From Ophioceras dolichostomum (lineage: Eukaryota > Ascomycota > Sordariomycetes > Magnaporthales > Ophioceraceae), in NCBI GenBank assembly GCA_003049485.1, contig PYST01000140.1, positions 35,286-96,052 of the forward strand: 60,767 nucleotides of DNA. The letters are read 5' to 3'. The notes below the pieces were generated by a model, which saw only the letters and a list, made by a program, of their open reading frames with translations, was not told the origin of the DNA and made no database searches. Each line of letters opens with the position of its first letter. Within the stretch, counting starts at the first letter, position 1. Positions 35,344-47,700 of the stretch are shown one piece after another. The position numbers and the translations under genes are program-made.

Positions 35344-35958
35344 TTTAAGTCGTCTCCTTTTCGACTCCTTTTCGTGATGTGTGTGGTGCTCCAGTTCAGA
35401 TCTGACAGACTTTCGGGAGAGCAAAGCAATGCTCTGGGTTATAGAAGTAGATATGAGTACCCGAAGCTGAGGTATTTATTTCGATGGCGAATCGCCTATG
35501 GTGGACTGAAAATGCTCACGCCACCCCTCAGCCTTGCGATGACGCAGTGAGCAAGAGGGTGGCGACAAGAGCTGGTCCAAACGGTCGTGGTAGTGTGAAA
35601 AACTCGCGACCCGTGATCTGTTCTGAATGCAGAGACAGCTAAGGCATTCAAAAAAATATTGATTGCGGGAATGAAATGGCGAGCTCTGGATAGATCACGG
35701 CTGAGCCAAATGGCTGTAGTGGGTTGGCTCGGTGTTGTTATAGCTGTCGTCAAGGCTGATTTGGGGTGTAAGAAGTCCTGCAGATGTGGGAGCTTTCAGG
35801 TCATCGGCCACTAATGTTACACTATATCTTAGTGGGTGTGTAGGTGCCCAAAATCAAATCTTCAATGTCAGGCACCACCACCACGCGGAACGCAAAACCC
35901 ACGCTGTCAAGACGTCGCGAGGACCATTTAGGACGAACCGAAATATCGAAGAAAAAAG
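35344..35958. promoter_or_regulatory. Divergent promoter region, Prx-like / dml1
   Basis: 615 bp between two divergent start codons, so it must hold both promoters. I saw no strong named element in it. Confidence 0.5.
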
Positions 35959-38116
35959 ATGCACGAAATTATTACGCTCCAGCTAGGACAGCCGAGTAAT
36001 TATCTCGCAATACACTTTTGGAATGCCCAGGTTCGTGTTCATAGTGCCGCAGAGCGTTGGGGATCTTCACTGATTTCACAGGGCACGCAAATAGGAGTCC
36101 TACTTCACATATGGAGGTGAAGCGGAATCTCCTGTGAACCATGATGTCCACTGGAGGCCTGGGGTCGGGGCTGACGGCAGTGACACGTTCATGCCCCGGA
36201 CCGTCATCTATGACCTGAAGGGTGGCTTCGGATCGCTGCGGAAGATCAACGCTCTGTACGAAACACCAGACGACGGCGGTGCATCCCAGGGTTTGTGGTG
36301 AGTTGTATGATTCCAGTCCCTACGAGGCAGTCGAAAGAGCTAGGAAGCTGGTACCTACGGAGGAAGCTTCCTACCTAGGCTCTAGTAGCTCAGATCAGCC
36401 TGAGCGCCCGAAGAAACATTCAACTAATCTACGTTTCTCTCTCCCTCTCTCTCTCTCTGTTAGGGAAGGCCGGACGGTCGTGCACAGAGAGACGCCCATC
36501 GAGGTGGCGGCCTACCAGCAGAGCCTGGACCAAGGGGGGACAGCCACGTCGGCGGACCTCCCGACGACGCGCACGGTACGGTACTGGTCCGACTTCAACC
36601 GTGTGTTCTTCCACCCGCGGTCGGTGGTGCAGCTGAACGAGTACGAGCTCGGCTCGTCCATGCAGCCGTTCGAGAAGTGGCCGAGGGGCGAGGACCTCTT
36701 CGCCTCGCTCGACAAGGAGCACGACCTGCTCGACCGCGACCTGCGTCCCTTTGTCGAGGAGGCCGACCACATGCAGGGGGTGCAGGTCTTCACCACCATC
36801 GACGACGCCTGGGCCGGCTTTGCGGCCCGCTACGTCGAGAGGATGCGCGACGAGTACGGCAAGTCGGTTGTTTGGATCTGGGCCCTGCAGGATCCGGTGG
36901 AGGGCTTGAACAGAGTAAACAGATTCTCTTCCCACCTCTCTCGCTCTCGTTCCTGCATTCTAGGTGATTTACTCGCTCGCGTCAATTGGTACTAACACCG
37001 CAGTCATTGGCTCACAGGAGAAACGCCTATCGAGGATGGCGAACAAAGCACATTCCCTGACGGAGCTGTACAAGCAAGCATCACTCATCGTGCCGATGTC
37101 AATACCGCGATCGTCACTGCTCCTGTCCCATCACGTGTCCTTAGACGCTTCGTCTCCATGGCACACCTCTGCCCTGCTTACAACAGCGATCGAGACGGTA
37201 GCGATCCCGTCAAGGCTGAGGCATAGTGGCGACTCGCTAGGCGGGAACCACCTGGACGGTATGGCGGATTGGCTTAACGTGATGGGCAAGCAGACCATCG
37301 CCACCTTGCAGATGGAAGTCGCCGTTGACCATGATGCCAGCCAACTACCAAGGCAGTCGTCAGACCCTAGGCTGCGAGGAGCTGAGTTAAGGCTCGGAAC
37401 TGCTGATATTGGACACGACAAGGAGGAGGGGGAGGAGACTGTCGAGCTACCCATCGATTTCACCCCCCCTGACGAGCTTGGCATCTCCCAGGCCCAGCCA
37501 CGAAGGCGCGCACGGAAAGTGCGCCACGTCTTCGGCCAGATCGTGTCCTCTCGAGGCGTCACGGCTTCAAGCAGAGAGAAAGATGGGACCGCTCCCCAGA
37601 AGCACCAACAATTCGTCCGACAGCAGGATTCAGGCAAGGCAGCCGTAAGGAGGTACGTCCGATTCGCTCTAGTTGCTATACACAAAGAAGGAGAAGCCAT
37701 TATTCCCCTCTCACCTATTTTCCCTCACAACTTTGTCCATTGTGCGTGTACCTGCTTACCCTCCTGCATCACATGTCTCTCTTCTGCTTTCCCTCCACAG
37801 ATACCACACAGACCTAAAGTACCCACAGCCGGACAGCTTTCCCCTCATATTCAGGAAAGACCACCCGTCGCCCTCGTCTGTGGCATCGGAGCAGCAGCAG
37901 CAGTTGCCGCCGCCGCCCCTGCAAGGCTCCGTGCCCATGGTGGCGTCCCTGACCACGGACAGCTCGACCTGCGATCGGCTGAAGCTGCTGCGCACAACCG
38001 TGGCCCGGTCCATCGGCGTCGAGGACAGGGAGAACCTAAGCAACGAGCTCGCCCTAATGGCGGAGGAGTACCATGAGGGGTGGTCGAGCGGGAGCGACGA
38101 GGGTGACGATGACTAG
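35959..38116 (+). CDS. dml1: DML1/Misato family protein
   Basis: Five exons: 35959-36030, 36095-36297, 36464-36914, 37018-37652 and 37801-38116, giving 558 residues. Family knowledge: DML1/Misato combines a tubulin-like N-terminal domain with a Misato segment and is needed for mitochondrial DNA inheritance and mitochondrial morphology. What is seen: the N-terminus MHEIITLQLGQPSNYLAIHF resembles the tubulin nucleotide-binding start, followed by ESYFTYGGEAESPVNHDVHW, TVIYDLKGGFGSLRKINALY, RTVRYWSDFNRVFFHPRSVV and DKEHDLLDRDLRPFVEEAD, all typical of fungal DML1. The C-terminus is acidic (SDEGDDD). All four introns have GT/AG ends and preserve frame; intron 3 (36915-37017) has a perfect TACTAAC branch site. 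The first exon is just 72 nt. The first two exons fall outside the longest open frames and were recovered by homology. Confidence 0.95.
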
Positions 38117-38792
38117 GAGGTTAGGTACCTTACCGCCTCATCCATGCGCGCTTGGCTTTCCTGGAGGACAGAGAGTGCCCGCGCAGGCAAGATACCTAAG
38201 GTACTAACTACTATGTCGCGGCAGCCCCTCCTCGAGTGAGGACGGTGAGGCCCGCATACAACCCGCACCTTATTCGGCCGATAGTTCGACGAAACATTGT
38301 TGCCTTTGCTGCGGAAGGCTCGCTCCCGCACCATCGTCTCCCTCCCCCTTTTCCTCGATAACTCTGAGAGTCGCTTTGCGTGTAAGTGGCGTCGAGCTGC
38401 CGAATCGTGCATCCGAAATCACAAGCATCATCGCACATGTCTGTCCCGCATTTGCTGCGCGTCCCAGGGCGGTGGGACCTTTGCATGGTTTTGGTTTGAA
38501 TTCCATCTTACCTTGGTCTTGGGAATAACTCTATTTCGCATGTGGTTGTGCCGTGTGTACCTTCCAACAATGATGTACTTGGTTCAATCTCCTCAGGGGT
38601 CGCGAACCTTATCCGCATCTGTTCTGTACCGCCAGTCGCAGGGCGGATCCCATGTATATGCCCTCAAGTTCTCTCCTCTATGCTTTTGATGCGCTCTGGA
38701 TTTTATAATCAACCCACTTGAGTCTCTCGTTGGACAAGGCCACCACCAACCAATTCCACGTCTGTTTGGGAGACGAACGAACATTCGTTACC
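38117..38792. other. Intergenic spacer dml1 3' flank / PLC-like 5' flank
   Basis: 676 bp between two plus-strand genes. It holds the dml1 3' UTR and the downstream promoter, with a CCAAT motif (ACCAATTCC) within 50 bp of the next ATG. Nothing else was supported. Confidence 0.5.
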
Positions 38793-40214
38793 ATGGTCGC
38801 CATCATCAAGTTACTCCTGCCAGCTGTGGCGCTGTCGCTGCCGCAGATAGCAGCATGCCAGGTCATCGTCGAGGAGGCCGGCTCGGTCGCGCAGTACGCC
38901 CTCGATGAAGTGCTGCTCGACGCGGCCGAGGTGTTCGGCGTCTACGACTACAGCGCCGGGGCCAACAACGGCAGCAGCAACACTGCGACTTGGATGAGCC
39001 AGGTGCCGGACTCGACGCTGCTCGCGCACATGAACATCCCCGGCACGCACGACAGCGCGACCTGGAACCTCACCCACGCGACGCTCGCCGCGTCCGGTCT
39101 GACCAGCTTCCTGGCCGACCCGCGCTTCTACCGCTGCCACGACCGCAGCATGGCCGACATGCTGCGCGACGGCGTGCGTTTCTTCGACCTGCGCTACAAC
39201 CTCGACCCGACGGGCCAGCGGCTCGTGTTCTGGCACAGCATGGCGCTCCTCTCCGAGACCGCCACGCTCGAGAGCGTCCTGTTCGCCTTCTACCGCTGGC
39301 TGGACGCCCACCCGTCCGAGACGGTGATCATCTCCCTGCAGCTCGAGGCCGGCTCGCGCGCCGGCACGGTCGGGCTCTTCCCTACTGGCAGTAAGACGCT
39401 CAACGCCACCGAGATCGCGGCCGCGAAGGCCCGCATCGAGGCCAAGGCCCAGCGCGACCTGCTCGCGCTGCTCACGTCGCCCGCCGCGCGGAGCTACATC
39501 CTCCAGACCCGCGACGAGCTCGGCAGCCTCGGCGCCGCGCGGGGGCGCGCGATCCTGTTCCGGCGCTTCACGCTCGACTCGTCGCTCGGCCCCGGCCACG
39601 ACGCCCTGCTTCCCGGCCTGCACCTGGGGCCGGACAAGTGGCGGGACAACAACCCGGGCTTCGAGATCGTGTACGCCCCTCCCGCTCCTCCCAGCAACAG
39701 CAGCAACAGCAGCAATAGCAGCAGCAGCAGCAACAGCACCGCCAACATAACCACAACCACCGGCATCGGCAACCTGACGAATTCCACTACCTCCGCCCAC
39801 GCCTCATCCGGCACAGCCTACATCTCAGACCTCTACGCGCCCGCCTCCTCCAACGCAATCTCCCACCCCACCGTCACGAATGCGAGCGTGGACATCGACC
39901 TCAAGTTCTCCGCCGTGAGCGCGCACCTGTCGCTCGCCGCCGGCGCTGCCGGCGCGGCGTCCAACACAAGCGACGACAGCACCGCCGACGCGCTCTACAT
40001 CACGTTCGCCTCGGGCGAGCACGACTTCGCGGCGCCGCCCGTCTTCCCCGAGATCATGGCGCTCGGCAACGGCACGGAGGCGACTCTCAGGGGCGGCGTG
40101 AACGAGCAGCTGCTCCCCCTGCTGCGGTCCCTGGCCGGGAAGCGGTTGGGCATCGTGGTGCTCGACTTTTACGAGAAGCCGCAGGAGCTGGTGGCGGCTG
40201 TTTTGGGAAGATAG
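38793..40214 (+). CDS. Secreted PI-PLC-X-like phosphodiesterase
   Basis: Single exon, 473 residues. What is seen: an N-terminal signal peptide (MVAIIKLLLPAVALSLPQIA, cleavage probably near AAC), then a PLC-like TIM-barrel domain with the two general-acid/base histidines: His86 in NIPGTHDSATW and His148 in LVFWHSMALL. Between them lies RDGVRFFDLRYN, also characteristic. There is no Y domain, C2 domain or PH domain, so this is the small bacterial/PLCXD type of phosphatidylinositol phosphodiesterase. A Ser/Asn/Thr-rich, N-glycosylation-rich insert (about 300-365, coded by AGC/AAC repeats at 39693-39738) interrupts the C-terminal half before the final VVLDFYEKP strand. Family members cleave phosphoinositides or GPI anchors; the real substrate is unknown. 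Start chosen because this ATG begins the signal peptide. Confidence 0.88.
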   Translation: MVAIIKLLLPAVALSLPQIAACQVIVEEAGSVAQYALDEVLLDAAEVFGVYDYSAGANNGSSNTATWMSQVPDSTLLAHMNIPGTHDSATWNLTHATLAASGLTSFLADPRFYRCHDRSMADMLRDGVRFFDLRYNLDPTGQRLVFWHSMALLSETATLESVLFAFYRWLDAHPSETVIISLQLEAGSRAGTVGLFPTGSKTLNATEIAAAKARIEAKAQRDLLALLTSPAARSYILQTRDELGSLGAARGRAILFRRFTLDSSLGPGHDALLPGLHLGPDKWRDNNPGFEIVYAPPAPPSNSSNSSNSSSSSNSTANITTTTGIGNLTNSTTSAHASSGTAYISDLYAPASSNAISHPTVTNASVDIDLKFSAVSAHLSLAAGAAGAASNTSDDSTADALYITFASGEHDFAAPPVFPEIMALGNGTEATLRGGVNEQLLPLLRSLAGKRLGIVVLDFYEKPQELVAAVLGR

Positions 40215-41531
40215 CGTACCGACTGGCTAGGGACTGGTTAGGGAGAACTTCCGTGAGGAGATCCTCGGACATTAAAAAACACGGTGTAGGTCGCAGAGTT
40301 CTGAATACGTAAATTCACCTCGCGCGTAGTGTTCTTTGTATGTGTGGTCTACGAGGCACTTGTGCCTCTAAATTCGAATTTTTTATTTTTTGGTGTTCTG
40401 TGAAGGTTCTGCCTCTCTGTCTGTGGGCATCTTGGTCTAAATTACAAGTTTACGTGGGCAGTTTCCTCGGACGCCAACCACCGAAACCCTGGTGCCGTCA
40501 ACGCCAATAACACCCACACGCGCTTACAAGAAGCAAAGCGCACAACCGATGGTGGAAATAACAGCCGTGCTAGGTGTCCCCTCCTGCTGCGGCAGGGGAC
40601 CCCCGGACATGCCGTCGACGCAGCCTCTTCGTTTCTCGGTGGTCCATGGCGGTAATAGATCGGGGAATCTCATCCGGCCATCTTCCCTCCGCCCTTGGTC
40701 GAACGTCTTTCTGGGTGACTCGCAAGTCACAATCCAGGGAGCCCCTTTTCCCTTCTTAGCTTAGCTGTCTTGAGCTATCTCCCTCGCCATCAGCTGGGCC
40801 GGCGCGGACTGTGGGTCAAAGGCTCCAATATATATCCTCAACCCAAACACCACCCTCATCTACACTTGTATCTGAGTGGGTGGCTACCCTTCTCTTTCTC
40901 GGGTACGTGATAAAAAATAAAGGAAATAGTGTCGGTTTTCATGCCTTTTTTTAGAATTTTTTTTCTGGCTTGAGGGTTTGTTTAGTTCAAAATTTTTGGG
41001 GAGGAAGGAGAACAAGGGGGGCTCGATTAAAGGGTCGAACGAGCGGGCCTGCTGTCGGCGACTTAAGCACCTAGGTAGTGCTATCGTGGGAATTCGAGAG
41101 GACATAAGGCGACGGAGTGGGCCGGAGGTATGGGGTGGCGTGGAACCTGTTTGTCAATATCGGCTCGCCGGCGTCGTCGCGGAGGCTCAAAATGGCCGAC
41201 TTGGAGCTGTCGGCGGATGCCCCTGGTTGGTTGGTGTGCACCCATCATCGAAGATCATAGGGGAGATCTACATCACCATGACACCGACCAGGATCCTGGA
41301 AATATGGAGCGGACGCGATGGCGTCCGCTCTGACGGGGGAGAAGAGCGGTCGTGCACTCAACCAGCGGCGGCAGCGGCGACGGACGAGACTTGGCGGCGC
41401 TTCGCTGCGATGGAGTTGGGGTCCTAAAACCAAATAATCAGCATTTCAAAAGTGTTGGCGGATCAAGAGTCACCGAGAGCGAGAGAGAAATGAAAAGAGA
41501 TAATATGAAATTGGCCCGAGTCGCTCGCTTC
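40215..41531. other. Convergent intergenic region, PLC-like / pap1
   Basis: 1.3 kb between two 3' ends. Short open frames here have no recognisable features. An AT-rich patch with T runs lies near 40910-40990. No RNA gene was seen. Confidence 0.55.
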
Positions 41532-43754
41532 CTAAGCTTGCGAGTCGGGTTCGCTGAACCAGCTCTCTCGCTCTCGGCCACACCGATTCTCCCAAACACG
41601 TACTTCATTAGCCGAACGTTTTCTGTCGCCGATAGGGTCGGCAGGCGCCGCCGCCGCCGCCTTCCTCTTAGCAGGCTGCTTTGTGGGCTTGACCTCGCCG
41701 GCATCGAAAACGTCATCGGGGAGTTTGAAGCTGGGTGATCCACCGTTAGATTCAAAGCCCAGTCCAGTCCTTCAGAAGTGGGATGAGAGAAAAAGATATT
41801 CTTACTTCCGCATGTCGTGAACATTCAGGAAACAATCCTGACTCAATTCGTTCTTATACTTCTCCCAGCCGCGGCAGAGTTCCTTGAAGTCGTTGACCTG
41901 GTATGAGAGGTCGAGGGATCGTTGTCCTAGATCAAAGGAGCGTCACCTGTCGTTAAGATTGTGTCGTGTGTCGTGTGGGAACGAGGGGAGATAGATCTAG
42001 GGGTATTTCGCATCTGTGGACAGATGGCATATCCATTCAAGAAGATTGCTAACAAACGAGCCTCAAAGGCGCACAGGACAGGGCTGGACGTACCTGGATT
42101 CAACTCTAAGCCGATATAGTGCGTGGTGGAATGCACTTCGAAGGGCTTATTCTCCTGCTTGACCTCTGCGCCATCTTCTGGTTTCACCTCAGTTCCATCT
42201 TCGGTCTTCACTATGCCATTCGTCTCCGTCGTAGCGCCGTCTCCCTCCTCTTTCTTCACCTTCCCGTCGTCCTTGGACTCGGGCGATGCGCCATCGCTGG
42301 ACTTCTTGACGACGTACGCCATGTTACCCTCCAGGACTTGCTCGAACTGCTCGCCGTCGAGGCATGAGTTGAGCCGGTCAAAGCCCTTTACGAACGCACG
42401 TGCGACGGCGATGGCCGGATGCCTCTCCAGGCCCTGGACGAGCAGGCGAATCTTGGACTCCACGAATCCAGACCACATCTTGTGCGCCTCCTTGTTCCTG
42501 CTCGCCGAGATCACCTGGATGTAGTACTTGAAATCCTTGGTGAAGAAGGTGTGCTTGGTGAAGAGGTCTCGCCAAGGCTTCTTACCGATCATTATCATGT
42601 TAGAAATCTCGACTCCCTTCTTGAGCTCCCGCTGGATGACCGCCATAGACGACCTCGTGATGTTGAACGTCGCGCACATGCTCGGATAGGCGGGGGTAAT
42701 GACAGGCATCAGGTGATAGCTGTCGCCTTTGTAGACCTTGGGGTTCCACACGCGGACCTGCAGAGGTCCATCATCGATGTTCTTCAGCAGAACAGGCTGC
42801 GGCCAGGGCCACTGCATGAGGATGCTGAAGAACTTGTTGACGATGACGGACGACGTGGCCTTGGGATAGAGCTGGCAAACGCGGGCGACCAGCATCGCCC
42901 AGGCTACACCGCCAGGAAAGCCGAGAATGTTGGCATAGATCGCCCGGCGCTGCGCCCAGAGCTTGATCGTGCGGAGCGCCGTCCGGAAGACGTTGTGCTC
43001 CGGGACCAGGCTGAGGATCTCGTCAGTCACCCTCGTACCGTTGACGGAGCGCAGCTCAGCTTCGTCGAGGCCCCGTAGCAGGTTCGAGTCCTTCAGGTCC
43101 CACGACGGATCGCTCGGTAGTTGCTTGAGTGTGGCAATCCTCGAGAAGATCAAATCGATACTGATCCCCGAGTACTCAAACTTGATGATCGGCACGAACG
43201 CGTCAGTTACGGCGGTGAGGTCGGTAATGGCGCCTGGGGGGGCCATCTTCTCGAGGAGTCCGGGGAAGTGAGCGAAGTAGTCCTCGCGGGTCACATAGCG
43301 CGGACCGACCACGAGGGTGTCGATATCTGAGCCGGGGCCCCAGACCCCGAGGCGGAGACTGCCATACGTGAAAACCTTCGCGCGCGCATCCTTGATCAGC
43401 ACAGCGTTCTCTGGCTCCTTCTCCTGGGCGACGAGTTTGACGAAGGCGTTGGCAATGATTTGGAGCGAGTCGAGGACACGGTGGCTAGTCGCGAAGAAGT
43501 CAGTCAGTCATCAGTCATCTCCTAGTGCAGTCTACACTAGGCAAGTCCACACCGGCCATAGCAATGATTGACGAACAATCATGAAACGGAATGAGGGGGG
43601 GTGCAAATTACCGCTTCTCAGTCTCTACAGGGCTCTCGAATGAGTTTTGACTGCGGAGTTCGGCGAGGAGCGCGTCGGTCGCCTGAAGCTCCTCTTCTGA
43701 AGGGAGCACGGAGGAAACGGGCGGCGTCACGCCGAGCTGCCTCTCGGTTTCCAT
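41532..43754 (-). CDS. pap1: Poly(A) polymerase
   Basis: Four exons, 43754-43612, 43484-42094, 41926-41806 and 41730-41532, giving 617 residues. Family knowledge: the nuclear polymerase that adds poly(A) tails within the cleavage and polyadenylation factor. What is seen: the N-terminal RQLGVTPPVSS start, the nucleotidyltransferase signature GS at about 89-90 with catalytic Asp101 and Asp103 (GPGSDIDTLVVGP) and a third Asp about 158 (ISIDLIFSRI), nearly the same positions as in yeast Pap1. The central domain and RNA-binding domain follow, with an inserted acidic Glu/Lys/Asp-rich loop of about 55 residues (about 430-480). The C-terminus is basic (KRKAAAAAPADP) and probably nuclear-targeting. 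Intron 2 (41927-42093) stays open in the reading frame until its own acceptor TAG. Divergent from the TFIIIC subunit gene. Confidence 0.95.
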
Positions 43755-44752
43755 ACCGCTCGTAGATGCTGAGGAAAACACTGCGCGGATTCTGAAAGTT
43801 CCGTCGCAATGCGGGTTGAATGGATTCGGGCCGTTCGAGGTGGGTTCGGAGGCGGGCTGGATGTGGCGATAGGAAAGAGAGTCAAGGACAACGATGCGGT
43901 GGTCAGCGCAAGCAAACTCAGGAAAGGCTTCGTTCGCTCAAGTGACGATGAGATGGGAAAACAAAAAACGAGAAACGAAAGATGGAAACGAAAGAATGAA
44001 ATCCACAGCCCGAAAAAGCTACCTTCCCTACAGCCCCGACAACTAATAATACGCAGGAAGCCTCCGTTTCGACCGTTGGATTGATCAGGGCCGGCGGGCT
44101 TGGAAATGTCGAGATCACTCTTCGGTTTGTTCGAAGGGTTTGTTTGTTTGTCGCGGGCAGGCTCGATTGCTAGAAGATGGTGAACCACTACCCAGAGCCG
44201 CCCAGTGGCGGGTGGTCCGTGCTGAGCACCAGGCTTCAGGCTTGGGTCGCTATTTTTGGCGCCGTGCAAGCTTTTGGGACCGAAGACGTGGGGGCGATTT
44301 CCCAGGCACTGGAGCTTTCGAGTGTATACAATGAATCGACGAGGTAACACGTTGAGACTGAATCGTCCAGGGCTCTTTTAACGATGGATGGCAGATGACT
44401 CTTTTGAAACGAATTGAGGACTGTACACGCCGGGCTTATAAATTATGTGGTTGGGGCGAACTGGACTGGAGTCATGAGCGGATCAGTCCCCAGCACCATC
44501 GACTGAAGCCATCAGACATGATGACATGAATTGAAGCTTAAGTACCTCCTCCAACGAGTGGGCTACCACGAACCGACTGCTTTCTCTTCACCAAGAAGCC
44601 ACCACAACATACCAATTCTTGCAAAGGATACACATCTCATTTGAATCCAAGTGCGAACACCCACCGGCCACTGACCAAGCAGTCACTCTGGCTGATAAAG
44701 GACTGAACGGTTCCACTGAAGGGTTTCAACGACTCTGGTGATAGATAGCAAG
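43755..44752. promoter_or_regulatory. Divergent promoter region, pap1 / TFIIIC subunit
   Basis: 998 bp between divergent start codons. A CCAAT motif lies at 44612-44616, about 140 bp before the rightward ATG. No supportable coding sequence or RNA gene was seen. Confidence 0.5.
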
Positions 44753-47700
44753 ATGGTCACGGGAGGGCAAGATGGAGAAGACGCGATGTCTATCGACGAG
44801 TACGGCTGACCCCTTCCATTCCCTTTGCCCCCCTGCCCCAACTTAGCGATCTCCGCAACTAATGATGGCTTTTGAATGAAGAAATGATCCTTCTGAGGTC
44901 TCCGAGGTCGCCGAGCTTTCGGATGCGGACTCGGAACAGATGCGAATGCGGAATAGGATTCGTCAACTCGACAGAGCAAAGAGAGACTTCCTCAAGAAGC
45001 ACTTCCCCGAGAGCCAGCAACTGATCGCGGAGGCGTCTCGTAAGTCATCAAGGAAGAAAGGACCCCGGAAGGCCCGCGAGCTGCCGACCGAGATCAAAAT
45101 GCTTTTGACCGAGGCCACCAATGCGTGGACGGAGAACAGGTATGACGACGCCTTGATAGCATCCAAGGAGATCATCCGCCTCAACGCCGAAGTGCCAGCA
45201 GCATGGGGCATGATAGCCACCGTGTATGAGGAGCAGGGCGGCCTGAGATACGCCCTCGAGGCCAAGCGCATCCACGCGTCACTGGAGAAGAACAGCGAGC
45301 TGTGGCTTGCGGCTGCCGATCTTGCCATCCGCGTCTCCGAGGACGACCCCTTGGACGGAATGCTTCGGATCGCTTTGGAGTGCTACGGGGAGGTGCTCAA
45401 AGCCGACCGTAGTCGGACCACTGCCGACCGGAATAACGTCGCCGATCGAGTCATAGTCGCCGCCCGACTGGGCAGGGCCAATGTGCTGGCCGACCTGGGC
45501 CAGTCCAGCAAGGCGGTAGAAGCCTACCAGAGGTACTTGGCACTGAGGCCTTTCAGCCTCCACGCCGTCCGGAACCTGGCAGAGCATGCGTTCAACGCGA
45601 GGCGTCGTGAAGAGGCCATCCAGGTCGCCATCGATGCCTACACGAAATGCGCCGACCATGCTCGCGCCGGGGGCGCCCTGGACGACGATGTGGTCTTCGA
45701 GTGGATCGATGTTAGCATATCGATCGAACTCTTTGCGTCTCTCCAGCTCTATAGGGAGGCGTCGTCGTGGCTCGCTCGTCAGGCGCGGTGGCTCCTTGGA
45801 AGGGCGAACGAGTCAATCTGGGACGAGTACGATGACGACCGAGAATGGGATCTGGACGACACCAGGAGGCGGGAACACCCTGGGTTTCACTCTGGCGAAT
45901 ATGCTCACGACAGCTACGGCCTTGGCTTGCCGCCAGACTTGAGAGCAAAGCTTGCTATCTACCGGCTCCAGATGAACATGGAAGACGAGGCGATGGTGCG
46001 TTTCACACCTTCCAACATACTCCCCTGAACCAACCACAAGGAAGCACCAGACTGACTTTATGTTCTCTTATTCCCTGCAGACTCATCTCCAATGGCTTAG
46101 TCCCGACAGTGCCGAGACCCTAGAAACGCTCGGTGCGACGCCACTTATAGTTAAGGAGATCGCGGACCAGCTCTACGAGAGCGGAAAGCTCGACATGGCG
46201 ATGGCGTACTACACGCTCTACGGCAGCCTTGAGCAGACCGAGAATTTGTATGCGGACTACTTCGTCAGCCGCGCTAAGTGCCATCTCAAGCTCAACGATA
46301 TGTCCGCCGCAGAGGAAGACTTCATCCAAGCGCTGGAAGTCGAACCTAAGAATGTCGAGGCGCTGTATGAGCTGGCGGCGATGTATGAGGCCGCCGAGGA
46401 GCGCGACGCAGCCTTTCGCCTCGTGGGCGAGGCCCTGTCGCTCGGAGCGGACCAGAGCGAGCGGAGACGGGATCCCGAAACTCACCGTCTCGTGATGCAC
46501 TACAGAGGGAAGCTCATGTATAAGCCGCGCAAGTACAGACGCACCGCCCAGGACGGTGACGGTCCCACCCCTAGTAGCAGAGGGAAATACCGCCCACGCA
46601 GGCTAGGTGGCGAGGCGGTGCGCCGGAAATTCGAGGAGGAGATGACGGCTAGGCTCAAGGAGAGGTACGCGGTGTGCCAGCGGCTCAAGGTGGAGATGGC
46701 CGCCGGCCATCAGGACGAATCGGTCGTCGCGGAGTGGATGGCCGCTGCCAAGGAGCTCGTGGACGATTTCCGGTCGTTCAGGGACTTCTACTCGTGGGAG
46801 AAGTGGGTTTCCTCACTAGGATACGGGAACCTCCTCACTGCGGCCACGGGAACTGAGGCGGGCCATCGCGGCGGTATCCAAACCGACACCACCACCACCG
46901 GCTCCATCGCGAACCTCGCGAAGCGGCTCCACAGCACGCTCGCGCCCGCCGAACCGGACGCCGAAGGGGCAAAGCCGCCCCAGCTGCAGCGGCACGAGCA
47001 CCGGGGCATCCCGTTCAACGACTGGCTGGACCTCTTCCTAGAGTACGCCGTCAGCCTCGCGCGCGACCAGCAGGTCGGCGAGGCCTACGCGGTGTGCCAG
47101 TCCGCGCGTGACTCGATCGTCTACAACAAGGCGAAGGACAGCATGTTCCTCATCCACCTCGCCTGGGCCTCCTGCGCGGTCATGGTCGGCGACGAGGAGA
47201 CCTGCGTCGCCATCGCGAGGTACTTCATGGCGCAGGAGACGTTCACCACGGACGCGTACAACATGTTCGCCGCGCTGTGCAGGGCCTGCCAGACGTCCTC
47301 GTCGTGGTACAGCTCCGGCCCGTCGCAGAAGTTCATGCTGCGGCAGATCCGGCAGCTGGACTCCCACCTTGCCGACGTGCAGGAGGCTGCTCGTAGGCGT
47401 GGAGAAGGTGCGGCGGCTGGTAAGGATAAGGGAGGAGGCGACGCTAGCGGCCGCGGACGAGAAGAGCCAATGATGTTGGCCCAGACAGGGACTGCACTAG
47501 AGGAGGAGTCGGCATCAAGCCCCTCGGCGCAGCTGTACCAAGAAGCCCAGGCACGCGAACGTGAAACCGCCACCCCGATCCCGACCCCGACCCCGACACC
47601 AACCAGCGTGGACGTCTGCCTCCTCGTCATCTACGGCTGCATGCTCTTCTCCTCCACCAGCTACCAGTACGCGCTCGCCTACTTCCTCCGCGCCGCCTCG

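Noticed and set aside
38811..39800. 329-residue frame antisense to the PLC-like gene
   Set aside because: GC-rich codon usage leaves the opposite strand open. The sense strand has a signal peptide and catalytic motifs, while the antisense product has no recognisable domain.
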